Shown here piece after piece: positions 46,957-55,417 of a DNA stretch of 64,000 bases. The stretch lies in NCBI GenBank assembly GCA_049673305.1, contig JBATXM010000197.1:1-64000 (forward strand), written 5' to 3'. The stretch comes from GCA-003244245 sp049673305 (GTDB taxonomy: Bacteria > Actinomycetota > Actinomycetes > Mycobacteriales > Pseudonocardiaceae). The notes below the pieces were generated by a model. It made no database searches and had not been told where the DNA came from. It saw only the letters and a program-made list of their open reading frames with translations. Position numbers and translations under genes: made by a program. Every line of letters starts with the position of its first letter. Position 1 is the stretch's first letter.

Positions 46957-47970
46957 CTACTCGTCTCCCATCAGGCCGCAGCCCGGGCCTCGCAGCGCTG
47001 GGTCCGAACCCAGCGCGCCAGCACCCAGGTCCAGCAACTCGGCGCCAACGTGGCGGCCGAGTTGCTCGGCATCGGTTAGCTCTCCAGTGACGTAGGGCCC
47101 AGTGACACAGGGCACAGTGACGTAGGGCACAGTGGCGGACGACCGGAACAGGTCATCGTCCGCAGTGGCGGCAACCCCGCGCAGAAACAGCCGCAACACA
47201 ACCCGTCCCTCGTCGTCCAAGTCCTCAACGATATCGGCCAGCGCGCCGACCGGAGCGCTGCTGCGGGCCGCGACCGCAGCGAGCAACGCCCGTTCGGCGG
47301 TGACCGCAGCGCGCACCCCGGCGTCATCAAGCAGCACGCCCAGCACGTGCTCGGTATCCAGGTCATCGACCCGGCACTCGCAGGCCAGCGCCCCCTGCCC
47401 GGGCGCGGGCAACATCTGTAACGGGTCGAGCAGCTCGGTGGCTTCCTCGATCCGGCCAAGCCGGACCAGCCCAGCGGCGGCGATCACCACACCATCGAGT
47501 TCCCCTTCGGCGACCCGAGCGATCCGCGCTTGCACGGTGCCGCTGCTCGGCACCACCCGCAACCCCAGACCCAGCGCCCGTAGCTGCGCGGCCCGCCGTG
47601 GTGAACCAGTGCCAAGCACTGATCCAGCGGGCAACTCGCCCAGCACCATCCCATCCCGAGCTACCAGAGCATCGCGCGGATCCGCGCGCTCCGGTACGGC
47701 GGCAGTCACCACTCGAGAGTCCGCAGCGGTCGGCAGATCCTTGTATGAGTGCACCGCCACGTCGATCTCACCCGCCACCAAGGCCGCGCGCAACGACGAG
47801 ACGGCATCCCCGGCGCAGTGCACCGCTAGCACCCGCACCGCGACCCCGGCGCCGCGCAACCGCTGCGCCACCCACTCGGCCTGAGCCAGTGCCACCGCAC
47901 TGCCCTGGGTTCCCAGCAGCATAGGGGGCATGGTGGTGGGCACTGTGGACCCATGCCGCATGGACATCAC
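46957..47970 (-). CDS. hemC: Porphobilinogen deaminase homologue with altered active site
   Basis: A 337-residue HemC-type protein in the normal operon position, overlapping hemA by 4 nt. Kept: HSYKDLPT, RADPRDALVARDG, RRAAQLRALGLG, GQGALACECR. Changed against the family: TRGS is TQGS near the start; RGN is SSGT before VQARI; and the cofactor-binding Cys of the AGCSAPVGA motif is Ser (ARSSAPVGA). A segment of about 15 residues seems missing after VHCAGD. A 15-bp tandem repeat (47085-47129) adds PYVTVPCVTGPYVTG to the C-terminal domain. Without the Cys the dipyrromethane cofactor cannot attach in the usual way. The frame is open, so it is either a very recent loss, a pseudoenzyme, or backed by another hemC elsewhere. 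Confidence 0.8.
   Translation of the reverse strand: MMSMRHGSTVPTTMPPMLLGTQGSAVALAQAEWVAQRLRGAGVAVRVLAVHCAGDAVSSLRAALVAGEIDVAVHSYKDLPTAADSRVVTAAVPERADPRDALVARDGMVLGELPAGSVLGTGSPRRAAQLRALGLGLRVVPSSGTVQARIARVAEGELDGVVIAAAGLVRLGRIEEATELLDPLQMLPAPGQGALACECRVDDLDTEHVLGVLLDDAGVRAAVTAERALLAAVAARSSAPVGALADIVEDLDDEGRVVLRLFLRGVAATADDDLFRSSATVPYVTVPCVTGPYVTGELTDAEQLGRHVGAELLDLGAGALGSDPALRGPGCGLMGDE
47085..47129. repeat. 15-bp tandem repeat inside hemC
   Basis: Three adjacent 15-bp units of the form CAGTGAC(G/A)(T/C)AGGGC(C/A) start at 47085, 47100 and 47115, with a partial fourth unit at 47130. They are in frame in hemC and encode five-residue repeats of (P/V)-Y/C-V-T type. Confidence 0.9.
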
Positions 47971-49334
47971 CCGGTCCCGGAAGGATCGGCGCGGACGGTT
48001 GCGGAGATAGCGGTGGCGGCCTGCGGGTCCAGTTCGAACAGCTCTCGCAACGCCTCGGCGTAGGCCTCGCCCCCGCCGGCTTCGGCGAGCTGCTTGACCC
48101 GCACCGTAGGTGCGTGCAAGAGCTTGTCCACCACTCGGTGCACGGTCCGGGCCAGCTCATCGCGCACTGCGGCATCGAGTTCCGGCAGCCGGCCATCCAG
48201 CCGGAGTAACTCCGCGTCCACCACCTCAGCAGCCCGCCGGCGCAGCGCGGCAACCGTCGGGGTGACCTCCACGGTGCGCTGGGCCACCAGGTAAGCGCGC
48301 ACTTCTTGGGACACCACGCGGTGCGCGGCGCTGACCGCATCGGAGCTGGTATCGCGCTGCTCCAGCCGGCGGGCCACGGTGGTGAGATCCAGCAGGATCA
48401 CGCCAGGCAGCTCACCCACCCCGGGCTCGACGTTGCGGGGCAGCCCCAGGTCGCAGACCACGAGCGGGACCCGACGGCGGCCCCAAACGTCGGCATTGAC
48501 GCTACGAGCGTCGGCGATCTGATCGGCACTGAGCACCGCGTCGTTCGCGCCGATGCAGCAGATCACTACATCCACAGCGGTCAACACGGCGGCCACGCCG
48601 TCCAGACTGAGCGCCTGAGCCGGGGTGCCCTCGGCCTCGCACAGCTCGGCCAGCCGCGCTGCGCTGGCTTGGGTGCGGTTGGCCACCAGAATCTCGGCCA
48701 CTCCAGCCCGACGCAGCTGTGCCGCGGCCAGTCCAGCCAGTGAACCGGCACCGAGGACCAGCGCCCGCAGGCCGGCTAGACCAGCGCCCGCGCCCGCGCC
48801 AGCCAGCGCAGTCGCCGTAGCGGCAAGTGCTTCGGAGACCACGGAGGCACCTTCGGCGTCGATGCCGGTCTCGGTGTGGACCCGTTTACCGACTCGCAGC
48901 GCCTGCTGCACTACCTCGTGCAGGGTGCGCCCGATGGCGCCCGCCCGTTCGGCACCGGCGTACGCGATGCGCAGTTGACCAAGGATCTGCGGCTCGCCGA
49001 CCACCATCGAGTCGAGCCCTGAGGCCACCGAGAACAGGTGCTCCACACCGGCCGCCGCATAGTGCACGTAGAGATGGTTGGACAGCTCGTCCAGCGCCAT
49101 CGCGGACTGGCGGGCCAGCACGTCGGTGATATCAGCCAGCCCACCGTGGAAGGTCGATACCAGCGCATAGACCTCGACCCGGTTACAGGTGGACAGCAGT
49201 AACGCCTCCGCAACGTGCTCCCGCTCAAGCAACTCGCCCAGGACCTTGCCGGCGTCTGCGGCGGACGCCGCGACGTGCTCCAGCACTGCGACCGGTGCGC
49301 TGCGGTGGGACAGCCCGACGACCACAAGGCTCAT
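47967..49334 (-). CDS. hemA: Glutamyl-tRNA reductase
   Basis: A 455-residue enzyme that reduces glutamyl-tRNA to glutamate-1-semialdehyde, the first step of C5-pathway tetrapyrrole synthesis. Catalytic Cys in LLLSTCNRVEVYA (about residue 50), substrate loop SGLDSMVVGEPQILGQ, NADPH site LVLGAGSLAGLAAAQLRRAG and a C-terminal dimerisation helix. ATG 49334 overlaps the rex stop by 4 nt and its stop overlaps hemC. Motifs are intact. Confidence 0.95.
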   Translation of the reverse strand: MSLVVVGLSHRSAPVAVLEHVAASAADAGKVLGELLEREHVAEALLLSTCNRVEVYALVSTFHGGLADITDVLARQSAMALDELSNHLYVHYAAAGVEHLFSVASGLDSMVVGEPQILGQLRIAYAGAERAGAIGRTLHEVVQQALRVGKRVHTETGIDAEGASVVSEALAATATALAGAGAGAGLAGLRALVLGAGSLAGLAAAQLRRAGVAEILVANRTQASAARLAELCEAEGTPAQALSLDGVAAVLTAVDVVICCIGANDAVLSADQIADARSVNADVWGRRRVPLVVCDLGLPRNVEPGVGELPGVILLDLTTVARRLEQRDTSSDAVSAAHRVVSQEVRAYLVAQRTVEVTPTVAALRRRAAEVVDAELLRLDGRLPELDAAVRDELARTVHRVVDKLLHAPTVRVKQLAEAGGGEAYAEALRELFELDPQAATAISATVRADPSGTG

Positions 49335-50056
49335 CGGCCCACCGCAATCTGATCAACCGGTTGCGCCCCCGTCGAGGACTCGTCACACCGGCGGGTCTGG
49401 TAGAACGACAGGATCTGCAGCTCCACCGCGAGGTCCACCAGGCGTACCTCGACGTCCGAGGGCACCTGCAGCACCACCGGGGCGAAATTGAGGATGCACC
49501 GGACGCCGCCAGCCACGAGCAGGTCACACACCCACTGCGCGGCGGTCGATGGGGTGCAGATCACCCCGATGGTGACCTCCCGCTCGGCGCACACCGAGGG
49601 GATGCTGTCGACATGGTCTACCGGCAACCCGCCGACTGGAATCCCGACCAGATCCTCTTCGAGGTCAAACAATGCCGTGACCGGGAAACCACGGTTGGGG
49701 AAGCCGCCGTAGTTGGCCAGCGCATGACCAAGGTTGCCGATGCCCACCACGGCGACGCTGTGGTGCCGGTTGAGCCCGAGTAGCAGCTCGATGTGTTCTA
49801 CCAGCCGGGCTGTGTCGTAGCCCACTCCTCGGGTGCCGTAGGAACCCACGTACGACAGGTCCTTGCGTAGAGTCGCTGAGTTCACCCCGGCAGCCCCGGC
49901 AAGCTCTTCGCTGGACATCGTGGTCACGCCCTGCTCGATCATCGAGGTGAGTACCCGTAAGTAGACGGCGAGGCGGCCGAGTGCTGCTTCGGGTAAGGCG
50001 CGGTAGGGCAGGTCTTCGATCCGTGTGCTGTACCTGCCGTGCTGGTGCACCGTCAC
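49331..50056 (-). CDS. rex: Redox-sensing repressor Rex
   Basis: A 241-residue NADH-sensing repressor: N-terminal winged helix (YRALPEAALGRLAVYLRVL, SSEELAGAAGVNSATLRKDL, SYVGSYGTRGVGYD) and a Rossmann domain (VAVVGIGNLGHALANYGGF). High NADH releases it from DNA. GTG 50056 has GGGAG 8 nt upstream; the longer open frame to 50215 runs into the upstream hairpin and is rejected. First gene of rex-hemA-hemC-cobA/hemD-hemB, as in Streptomyces, where rex regulates its own operon. Confidence 0.95.
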   Translation of the reverse strand: MTVHQHGRYSTRIEDLPYRALPEAALGRLAVYLRVLTSMIEQGVTTMSSEELAGAAGVNSATLRKDLSYVGSYGTRGVGYDTARLVEHIELLLGLNRHHSVAVVGIGNLGHALANYGGFPNRGFPVTALFDLEEDLVGIPVGGLPVDHVDSIPSVCAEREVTIGVICTPSTAAQWVCDLLVAGGVRCILNFAPVVLQVPSDVEVRLVDLAVELQILSFYQTRRCDESSTGAQPVDQIAVGR

Positions 50057-50156
50057 CCTTGACTCCCTCTCGGATCTCGCACTAGCCGGATCTCGCACTG
50101 GCAAACCGGGTCCGGGGCGCAGTGTCGCTGTCCTGCCAGGCGTCCACGGTAGCCGC

Positions 50157-50174
50157 TTGTGAACGTAGGAACAA
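50157..50174. promoter_or_regulatory. Possible Rex operator (ROP), imperfect
   Basis: TTGTGAA at 50157-50163 is an exact left half of the Rex operator TTGTGAA-N4-TTCACAA. The right half reads GGAACAA, matching only in part. It is 100 nt upstream of rex, where autoregulation is known in Streptomyces. Confidence 0.45.
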
Positions 50175-50207
50175 AGTCGCGATCTTTCCGGCCCGCGACA
50201 GCAGCGC

Positions 50208-50255
50208 GATAGCACTCAGGGGCGGCTCCGCACGGAGCCGCCCCTGAGTGCTATC
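50208..50255. terminator. 23-bp perfect hairpin terminator
   Basis: 50208-50230 is the exact reverse complement of 50233-50255 with a 2-nt loop (CA). It lies 65 nt past the stop of the fasciclin gene and upstream of rex, so it should stop transcription from the fasciclin gene into rex. Confidence 0.85.
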
Positions 50256-50319
50256 CAGAGAAACTTAGCGAGGGTACTAGCCAGGGTCACTGGCGAGAGT
50301 GCTGACTACGTCGGTCCGC

Positions 50320-50997
50320 TTAGGAGGCCGGCGGGGACAGCACCTGCCCGATGACGAACACGGTGGCGTTCTTGGTCGGGATGTTGCCGCACAGCACCTG
50401 GGCGCCGTTCACGGTCGGTGCCGCCGCAGTGCCACCGATTGTGACCTTGCCGCCTTCTAGGCTGTCCAGCGTGCCGGCCGCAACGATGCCGGCGGCGTCG
50501 TAACGGGTGCCGACCACGTGATACGTCAGAATCTTGGACAGCTTGCCGTTCGGCGAAGCCACGTCCGGAGCGGTGGTCAGCTGGGTGAGGATGCCTGGGT
50601 GCTGAGCCTCCAAAGCCTGGAACGCCGGGTCGGCCGGGGCGAACACGGTCAGCGCCGGGGCATTGTTCAGGGTGTCCACCAGGTTGGCCGCAGTCACAGC
50701 CTTCGTCAGGGTGGTCAGTAGCGGGTTGTGGCTGGCGGCAGTGGCTACCGGGTCATTGACCATGCCTTGCGCTGAGCCGGGGCCGTCCTTGGGGACCTGG
50801 CTGCAGGCCGGACCGAAGATGTCACTGATCTTGGTGACGCCCGCGCCAGTGGGTGCCGTCGCCTCCCCGCTGGGCTCGGTGGCTGGTGCCGAGGCTTGAC
50901 TCCCGGTGGCTGGCCCCTGCCCGCTGCTGCATGCGCCAACTACGGCGGTCAGAGCCGCCATGGCGCCCACCGCAGCCAGTCGCTGGATCCTCTTCAC
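50320..50997 (-). CDS. Fasciclin-domain lipoprotein (MPT70/83-like)
   Basis: A 225-residue secreted lipoprotein: signal peptide with lipobox VVGAC (Cys at about 23), a Ser/Thr/Pro/Ala linker, and one FAS1 domain (LVDTLNNAPALTVFAPADPA, FQALEAQHPG, LTYHVVGTRYDAAG). It has two more Cys residues (GPACSQV, VLCGNI) placed as in mycobacterial MPT70/MPT83. FAS1 domains mediate cell-surface adhesion. The next gene on this strand upstream encodes a sulfite-oxidase-like membrane protein, a common pairing in actinobacteria. Confidence 0.9.
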   Translation of the reverse strand: MKRIQRLAAVGAMAALTAVVGACSSGQGPATGSQASAPATEPSGEATAPTGAGVTKISDIFGPACSQVPKDGPGSAQGMVNDPVATAASHNPLLTTLTKAVTAANLVDTLNNAPALTVFAPADPAFQALEAQHPGILTQLTTAPDVASPNGKLSKILTYHVVGTRYDAAGIVAAGTLDSLEGGKVTIGGTAAAPTVNGAQVLCGNIPTKNATVFVIGQVLSPPAS

Positions 50998-51176
50998 TCG
51001 ATCTCAACTCCCTCATCTGCCCAGATTTTCCGGGCCTCACGGGTATTAATTCGTCAATCCGCAGCGGAGAGTTTAGGGTTTGCGGATTACGAATAGGACA
51101 CGATTCGTCCCCGGCGCGACTCGATTGCGACTCTGGTAAGACTCCGCCGGTCCGGGCCGCCGGGTTCTACCAGTTT

Positions 51177-52748
51177 TCAGAGGACGGTGAACTGTACCGA
51201 ATGCCACCCACTGGCGCCGTCGGGGATAGGGGAGGCCCGGTCTGCGGTCTGGGTGTATCCGGTCTTGTCCGTCGCGCGGACCTCGGCGATGTGGTTGCCA
51301 GGTTCCCAGCGCCCGCGCAGCCGGAACATTCGCCACGTGTCCATGTTGACCTCAGTGGACAGCTCCGCGGGTCGCCACTCGCCATGGTCGAGGCGCACCT
51401 CGACCTGCTTGATGCCTCTGGTCTGGGCCCACGCGGTGCCCGTAATCGGGCTGTCTTGGCTGACCCTGCCGAACGCGCCGGGGCTGTCGATCCGGGACAT
51501 CGTCTTGATCGGTGCCCGCTGCGCCCAGCCACGCTGCAACCAGTAGGCCTGATGCGCGTCGAATGTGGTGAGCTCCATATCCGTGATCCACTTGGTTCCG
51601 GAAACGAAACCGTAGAGCCCGGGCACGATCATCCGAACCGGGAAGCCGTGCTCGATCGGCAGCGGTTCCCGGTTCATCCCGACCACCAGCATGGCTTGGC
51701 GGCCCGGGTCGCTCAGGACGGCGGTCGGGCTGCCGCAGGTCCACCCGTCGACGCTGGTGGTGAACACCTGGTCGGCGCCTCGTCGCGGGCCGACCTCGGC
51801 GAGGATGTCGGCCAGCAGCACGCCGGTGAAATTGGCGGTGGAGATGTAGGGCCCACCCACCTCATTGGACACGCAGGTCATTGTCACGGGCCGCTCGATC
51901 AGCTGCCGCGAGGTCAGATGCGCCCAATCGAGGGTGAGTTCCCGATCGACCATCCCGTGCACCCGTAACCGCCAGTCCTCGGCGCGCAGTTGCGGCAGGG
52001 CGAGGTTGACGTCCACCCGGTAAAAATCCCGGTTTGGGGTGATGAAGGTGGGTGAGCCGGAAGCGGCGAAGTCCGCCCCGCGCGGGATCGGCGGGGCTGC
52101 CACGGTGGGCACGATCCGCCCGACCGCCTTGCGGGAGGCCTCGACGGCACCGCGCCCGGCCAGCAGCTGGCCACCGGCCGCAGCAATGCCAGCGCCGGTG
52201 GCGACCGCAGCCGACCCGGCGAACAGGGTACGGCGAGACACGCCCCCCGACCCGCGCTGCGCTGGCTGCTGGCTGCGCCGGCCCAGGTCGTGCAGCGCAA
52301 CGAACGTCCCCCCACTGGTGAGCAGCGCAACCAGTGGAGCGAGCACATCGAGCGAGCCGGCAGTGGGACGGGACAATACCGCGACACTGGCCAGCGCGCC
52401 GAGCGCCACGAGCAGGACCAGACCGGGTGTGCGGGAACGTCGGGACAGCAGCCCGGCCGCCATCCCGACCAGTCCGACCACCACCGCCATGCCCGACAGC
52501 AGCACAACCTTGTCGTAGTTACCGAACGCGCGGACCGCGAAGTCCTTGAGCCACAGCGGTGTGAGGTCTATCGCGCTGGCGCCCACCGCAAGGAACGGCG
52601 AGGCGGTCGGCGAGATGAGCCCACCCACCAGATGCCCCGTTGCCAGCCCCGCGACCATCGACAACAGGCCAATCAGGGCGGCCACGGCGACGGGTAACCG
52701 GGTCGCCGGAGCTACCGCCACGGGGAGGGGTAACCGGGTCGTAGTCAT
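51177..52748 (-). CDS. Membrane-bound molybdopterin oxidoreductase (sulfite oxidase-like)
   Basis: A 523-residue protein. The N-terminal 180 residues contain four or five membrane helices. The rest is a sulfite-oxidase-type domain: the Mo-ligand Cys in VTMTCVSNEVGGPYISTANF, GFPVRMIVPGLYGFVSGTKW and ITDMELTTFDAHQAYWLQRG, then a C-terminal dimerisation domain. It should be anchored in the membrane with the Mo site outside. Substrate unknown. It probably forms a unit with the fasciclin lipoprotein downstream (180 nt apart). Confidence 0.88.
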   Translation of the reverse strand: MTTTRLPLPVAVAPATRLPVAVAALIGLLSMVAGLATGHLVGGLISPTASPFLAVGASAIDLTPLWLKDFAVRAFGNYDKVVLLSGMAVVVGLVGMAAGLLSRRSRTPGLVLLVALGALASVAVLSRPTAGSLDVLAPLVALLTSGGTFVALHDLGRRSQQPAQRGSGGVSRRTLFAGSAAVATGAGIAAAGGQLLAGRGAVEASRKAVGRIVPTVAAPPIPRGADFAASGSPTFITPNRDFYRVDVNLALPQLRAEDWRLRVHGMVDRELTLDWAHLTSRQLIERPVTMTCVSNEVGGPYISTANFTGVLLADILAEVGPRRGADQVFTTSVDGWTCGSPTAVLSDPGRQAMLVVGMNREPLPIEHGFPVRMIVPGLYGFVSGTKWITDMELTTFDAHQAYWLQRGWAQRAPIKTMSRIDSPGAFGRVSQDSPITGTAWAQTRGIKQVEVRLDHGEWRPAELSTEVNMDTWRMFRLRGRWEPGNHIAEVRATDKTGYTQTADRASPIPDGASGWHSVQFTVL

Positions 52749-52808
52749 GACTTCCCGTTCGGTGACCCACCGGTCAGAGGTTCAACGACAGGCCAGATCG
52801 TGCGGCGC

Positions 52809-53051
52809 TCACCGGGCGAGCGCGGCCCGCAGGCGCTGCTCCCGCACCCTCCAGAAGCCGTGCTCCCGGCCGTCGATGAGGATCACCGGGACCCGGTCGC
52901 CGTATTCGGCCCGCAGTTGCGGGTCCGCATCCACGTCGCTGATCTGCCACGGAACCTCCAGTTCGGCGCAGATCCGGGCAATGTCGGCTCGGGCCGCTGC
53001 ACACCCATGGCAGTCCGCCCGGACCAGCAAGGTCACCTCGTGTTGCTGCAT
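52809..53051 (-). CDS. Glutaredoxin-like (DUF836) thiol protein
   Basis: An 80-residue thioredoxin-fold protein: VTLLVRADCHGCAAARADIA with redox motif CHGC, VDADPQLRAEYGDRVPVILI and a C-terminal FWRVREQRLRAAL. ATG 53051 gives the normal length; the frame upstream is repetitive and belongs to the opposite-strand sigma gene. It is divergent from that sigma-factor gene and 60 nt upstream of the molybdopterin enzyme, to whose redox folding it may be linked (inference). Confidence 0.82.
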   Translation of the reverse strand: MQQHEVTLLVRADCHGCAAARADIARICAELEVPWQISDVDADPQLRAEYGDRVPVILIDGREHGFWRVREQRLRAALAR

Positions 53052-53156
53052 CCTCTCAGCCTGCCACCGCCGCCACCGCGTAGCGTGTCGCCGTCGTATG
53101 CTGCCGCACGCCTTAGGCGACCGTTGATGTGAACGGTCGGCACGAGCGAACGAGGA

Positions 53157-53951
53157 GTGGCTCATGCCGCAACCGAGATGGTCCGGGCAACGTCGGGGCC
53201 TGATCGCGTGAAGTTTGCCCGACCCGGTACCCCGCCGATCGCGGATCCGGCCGCTCTCGATGCCAGCGGCCCAGATCCCAGCGGCCTCAATGTGGCCGCC
53301 CCAGGCCTCAGCGGCGCAGATCCCAGCGGCGCAGATGCCGGCAGCGCAGATGCCGGCGGTCCAGATCCCAGCGCTGCGGATCTGGACCAGGCCGGGCCCG
53401 AGGTCGACACCACCGCCTGGGAGCTTGTCGCAGCCGCTCAACAAGGTGACCAGAGTGCCTTCGGAGCGCTCTACGACCGGTATGTCGATGTGGTCTTCCG
53501 CTTCGTCCTCTTCCGGGTGGGTGACCGCCCGCTGGCTGAAGACCTCACCAGCGAGACCTTCCTGCGAGCGCTGCGCCGGATCTCCTCAGTGAGCTACCAA
53601 GGCCGGGACGTCGGGGCCTGGTTCGTCACCATCGCGCGTAACCTGGTGCTTGACCACGTCAAGTCCAGCCGATACCGACTGGAAATGACCACCGCCGACA
53701 TTCTCGACTCCAGCGCCGATGACCGCGGCCCCGAGCACCAAGTGGTCGAAGAGGCCACCGCTACCGAGCTCATGCGCTGCGTCGCCCAGCTGGGTCGGGA
53801 TCAGCAGGAGTGCATCATGCTGCGCTTCATGCAGGGCATGTCGGTGGCGGAGACCGCCGCCGTGATGGGACGCAACGAAGGGGCAGTCAAGGCGTTGCAA
53901 CATCGCGCGGTCCGTAGGCTCGCGCAGCTGTTGCCAGAGGGGCTGCGATGA
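53157..53951 (+). CDS. ECF sigma factor, BldN-like, with repeat-rich N-terminus
   Basis: A 264-residue sigma factor. Residues about 30-80 form pentapeptide-like repeats (GADPS, GADAG, SADAG, GPDPS) from 15-bp DNA repeats. Sigma-2 follows (FGALYDRYVDVVFRFVLFRV, AEDLTSETFLRALRRI) and then sigma-4 (LGRDQQECIMLRFMQGMSVA, MGRNEGAVKALQHRAVRRLA). The DUF5667 gene downstream and the HAD/acyltransferase/bldC genes nearby match the bldN-type neighbourhood. The N-terminal start is uncertain because the extension is low-complexity. Confidence 0.85.
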   Translation: MAHAATEMVRATSGPDRVKFARPGTPPIADPAALDASGPDPSGLNVAAPGLSGADPSGADAGSADAGGPDPSAADLDQAGPEVDTTAWELVAAAQQGDQSAFGALYDRYVDVVFRFVLFRVGDRPLAEDLTSETFLRALRRISSVSYQGRDVGAWFVTIARNLVLDHVKSSRYRLEMTTADILDSSADDRGPEHQVVEEATATELMRCVAQLGRDQQECIMLRFMQGMSVAETAAVMGRNEGAVKALQHRAVRRLAQLLPEGLR

Positions 53952-54042
53952 GTATCACATTCTCACCCGGCATGATCATGCTGGGCGTAACCACCCGAGT
54001 GCCCGCTCGTTGCTTCGAAGGACATGGCCCGAGGGCCCGAAG

Positions 54043-55263
54043 GTGGTGAGGACGACGCGTACATCCGGGGGTCGGAGCAGCGACGATCAGGCTCAGGACA
54101 ACTTTGCCTGCGCTGTGGATAGTGGCATCCGTGAGGTCTCTGATGGCACCTTGCAACGCGAATTGGCCGTGGTCGCGGCGTTGCGGCAGGTAGGCCCTAC
54201 GGTCGGCCCCAATCCGGTAGAACGGAATCGGATGCGTCGGCGCGTCATGGCCGAGTTCTCCGCCGTGGTGCACGAGGGAAGCAGTCCCGTCCTGCCCTTG
54301 CGCACCTCCCGGCATCGTCGGTGGCTTCCGGACACCACCCAGGGGCGTGCGGTCGTCGCCGCCGCAGCGGCGTTGTGCCTGCTGATGTCCCTGTCGGGGA
54401 TGAGTGTCCTGCTCTCGCGCGACGCACTCCCCGGTGATGCCTTGTACACCTTCAAGCGCACCACTGAATCGGCTGAACTCGGGTTGACCTTCGGTGAACA
54501 GCCCAAGGCGCTCAAGCACCTGGAGTTCGCCGGCGATCGGGTGAGTGAGATCGAGATCATGGCGAACGAAGCTGACGCCGCCGGGAATTGGGTTTCGGGG
54601 CAGCGCAAGTTCCTCCAGGCGTTGGATGACTTTGACTCAGACACGACTGCGGGGGCGAGGTTGCTCACTCGTCTAGCCCTAGGCGGCCAGCGCGGTAGTC
54701 TGGCCTCCTTGAGTTCCTGGGCTGAGCAGCAGAAGGCCCGGCTGGCAGCGCTGCGCCCGGAGTTGCCCCTGCGCATCGCTGTTCGCTTGGACAGCACGCT
54801 TGGCCTGCTTGATCGGGTGATCGCGAGGTCTTCCGGACTGAGCCAGCGATCCAACTGTGTCACCATCACCTCGGGGACACGTGATGATCTTGGCTTGTTG
54901 CCGGCCAGCGATGACTGCAAGCCGACTCCGGTGAACGGCACCTCTTCGGCTGTTGTGCCCCCAGCCCCCGATCTCTCAGCTGCTCCAGTGGTACGCCCGC
55001 CTAGCCTGACAATCCCGCCCAACCTGATGCTTCGTCCGCCTTCGGCCACTGTGCTTCCCGTTCCGGCCCAGAACGGTTCGAAAAATCACCCTGGTCTGCC
55101 GCCAACCCGAAGTGCAGGTGGTGTTCTACCCAACCCGGGCCAAACAGGAGGCGATCCCTTGCGACCGCAGCCGTGGCGACCCTTGCCGGGTCATGATTCA
55201 CCACAGCCTCCCGCTGCGCTGCCACCGTGGATTCTGCAGCCTCGTTTGCTGCCTCCCGGGTAG
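54043..55263 (+). CDS. DUF5667 membrane protein, probable partner of the sigma factor
   Basis: About 406 residues from GTG 54043 (or 54046). An N-terminal cytoplasmic part, one membrane helix (AVVAAAAALCLLMSLSGMSV), then the DUF5667 domain (LPGDALYTFKRTTESAELGL, FAGDRVSEIEIMANEADAA) and a long Pro-rich C-terminal tail. DUF5667 proteins follow bldN-like sigma genes and some act as anti-sigma factors (RsbN type). The anti-sigma role here is inferred from position only; no HHCC zinc motif is seen. Confidence 0.8.
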   Translation: MVRTTRTSGGRSSDDQAQDNFACAVDSGIREVSDGTLQRELAVVAALRQVGPTVGPNPVERNRMRRRVMAEFSAVVHEGSSPVLPLRTSRHRRWLPDTTQGRAVVAAAAALCLLMSLSGMSVLLSRDALPGDALYTFKRTTESAELGLTFGEQPKALKHLEFAGDRVSEIEIMANEADAAGNWVSGQRKFLQALDDFDSDTTAGARLLTRLALGGQRGSLASLSSWAEQQKARLAALRPELPLRIAVRLDSTLGLLDRVIARSSGLSQRSNCVTITSGTRDDLGLLPASDDCKPTPVNGTSSAVVPPAPDLSAAPVVRPPSLTIPPNLMLRPPSATVLPVPAQNGSKNHPGLPPTRSAGGVLPNPGQTGGDPLRPQPWRPLPGHDSPQPPAALPPWILQPRLLPPG

Positions 55264-55417
55264 CTGATGGTCCGACTTAACCCACCTGCATTGGTCGACA
55301 ACTATATCCTTGTTGTTTGGTTGCTCGGGACAAGTCATCACGGCAGTCTGGGGTCAGTTACCGCTTCGGCGGACTGACGGGGGAGGGCTACCACTGGCGA
55401 TATCAGAGCAGGATCCA

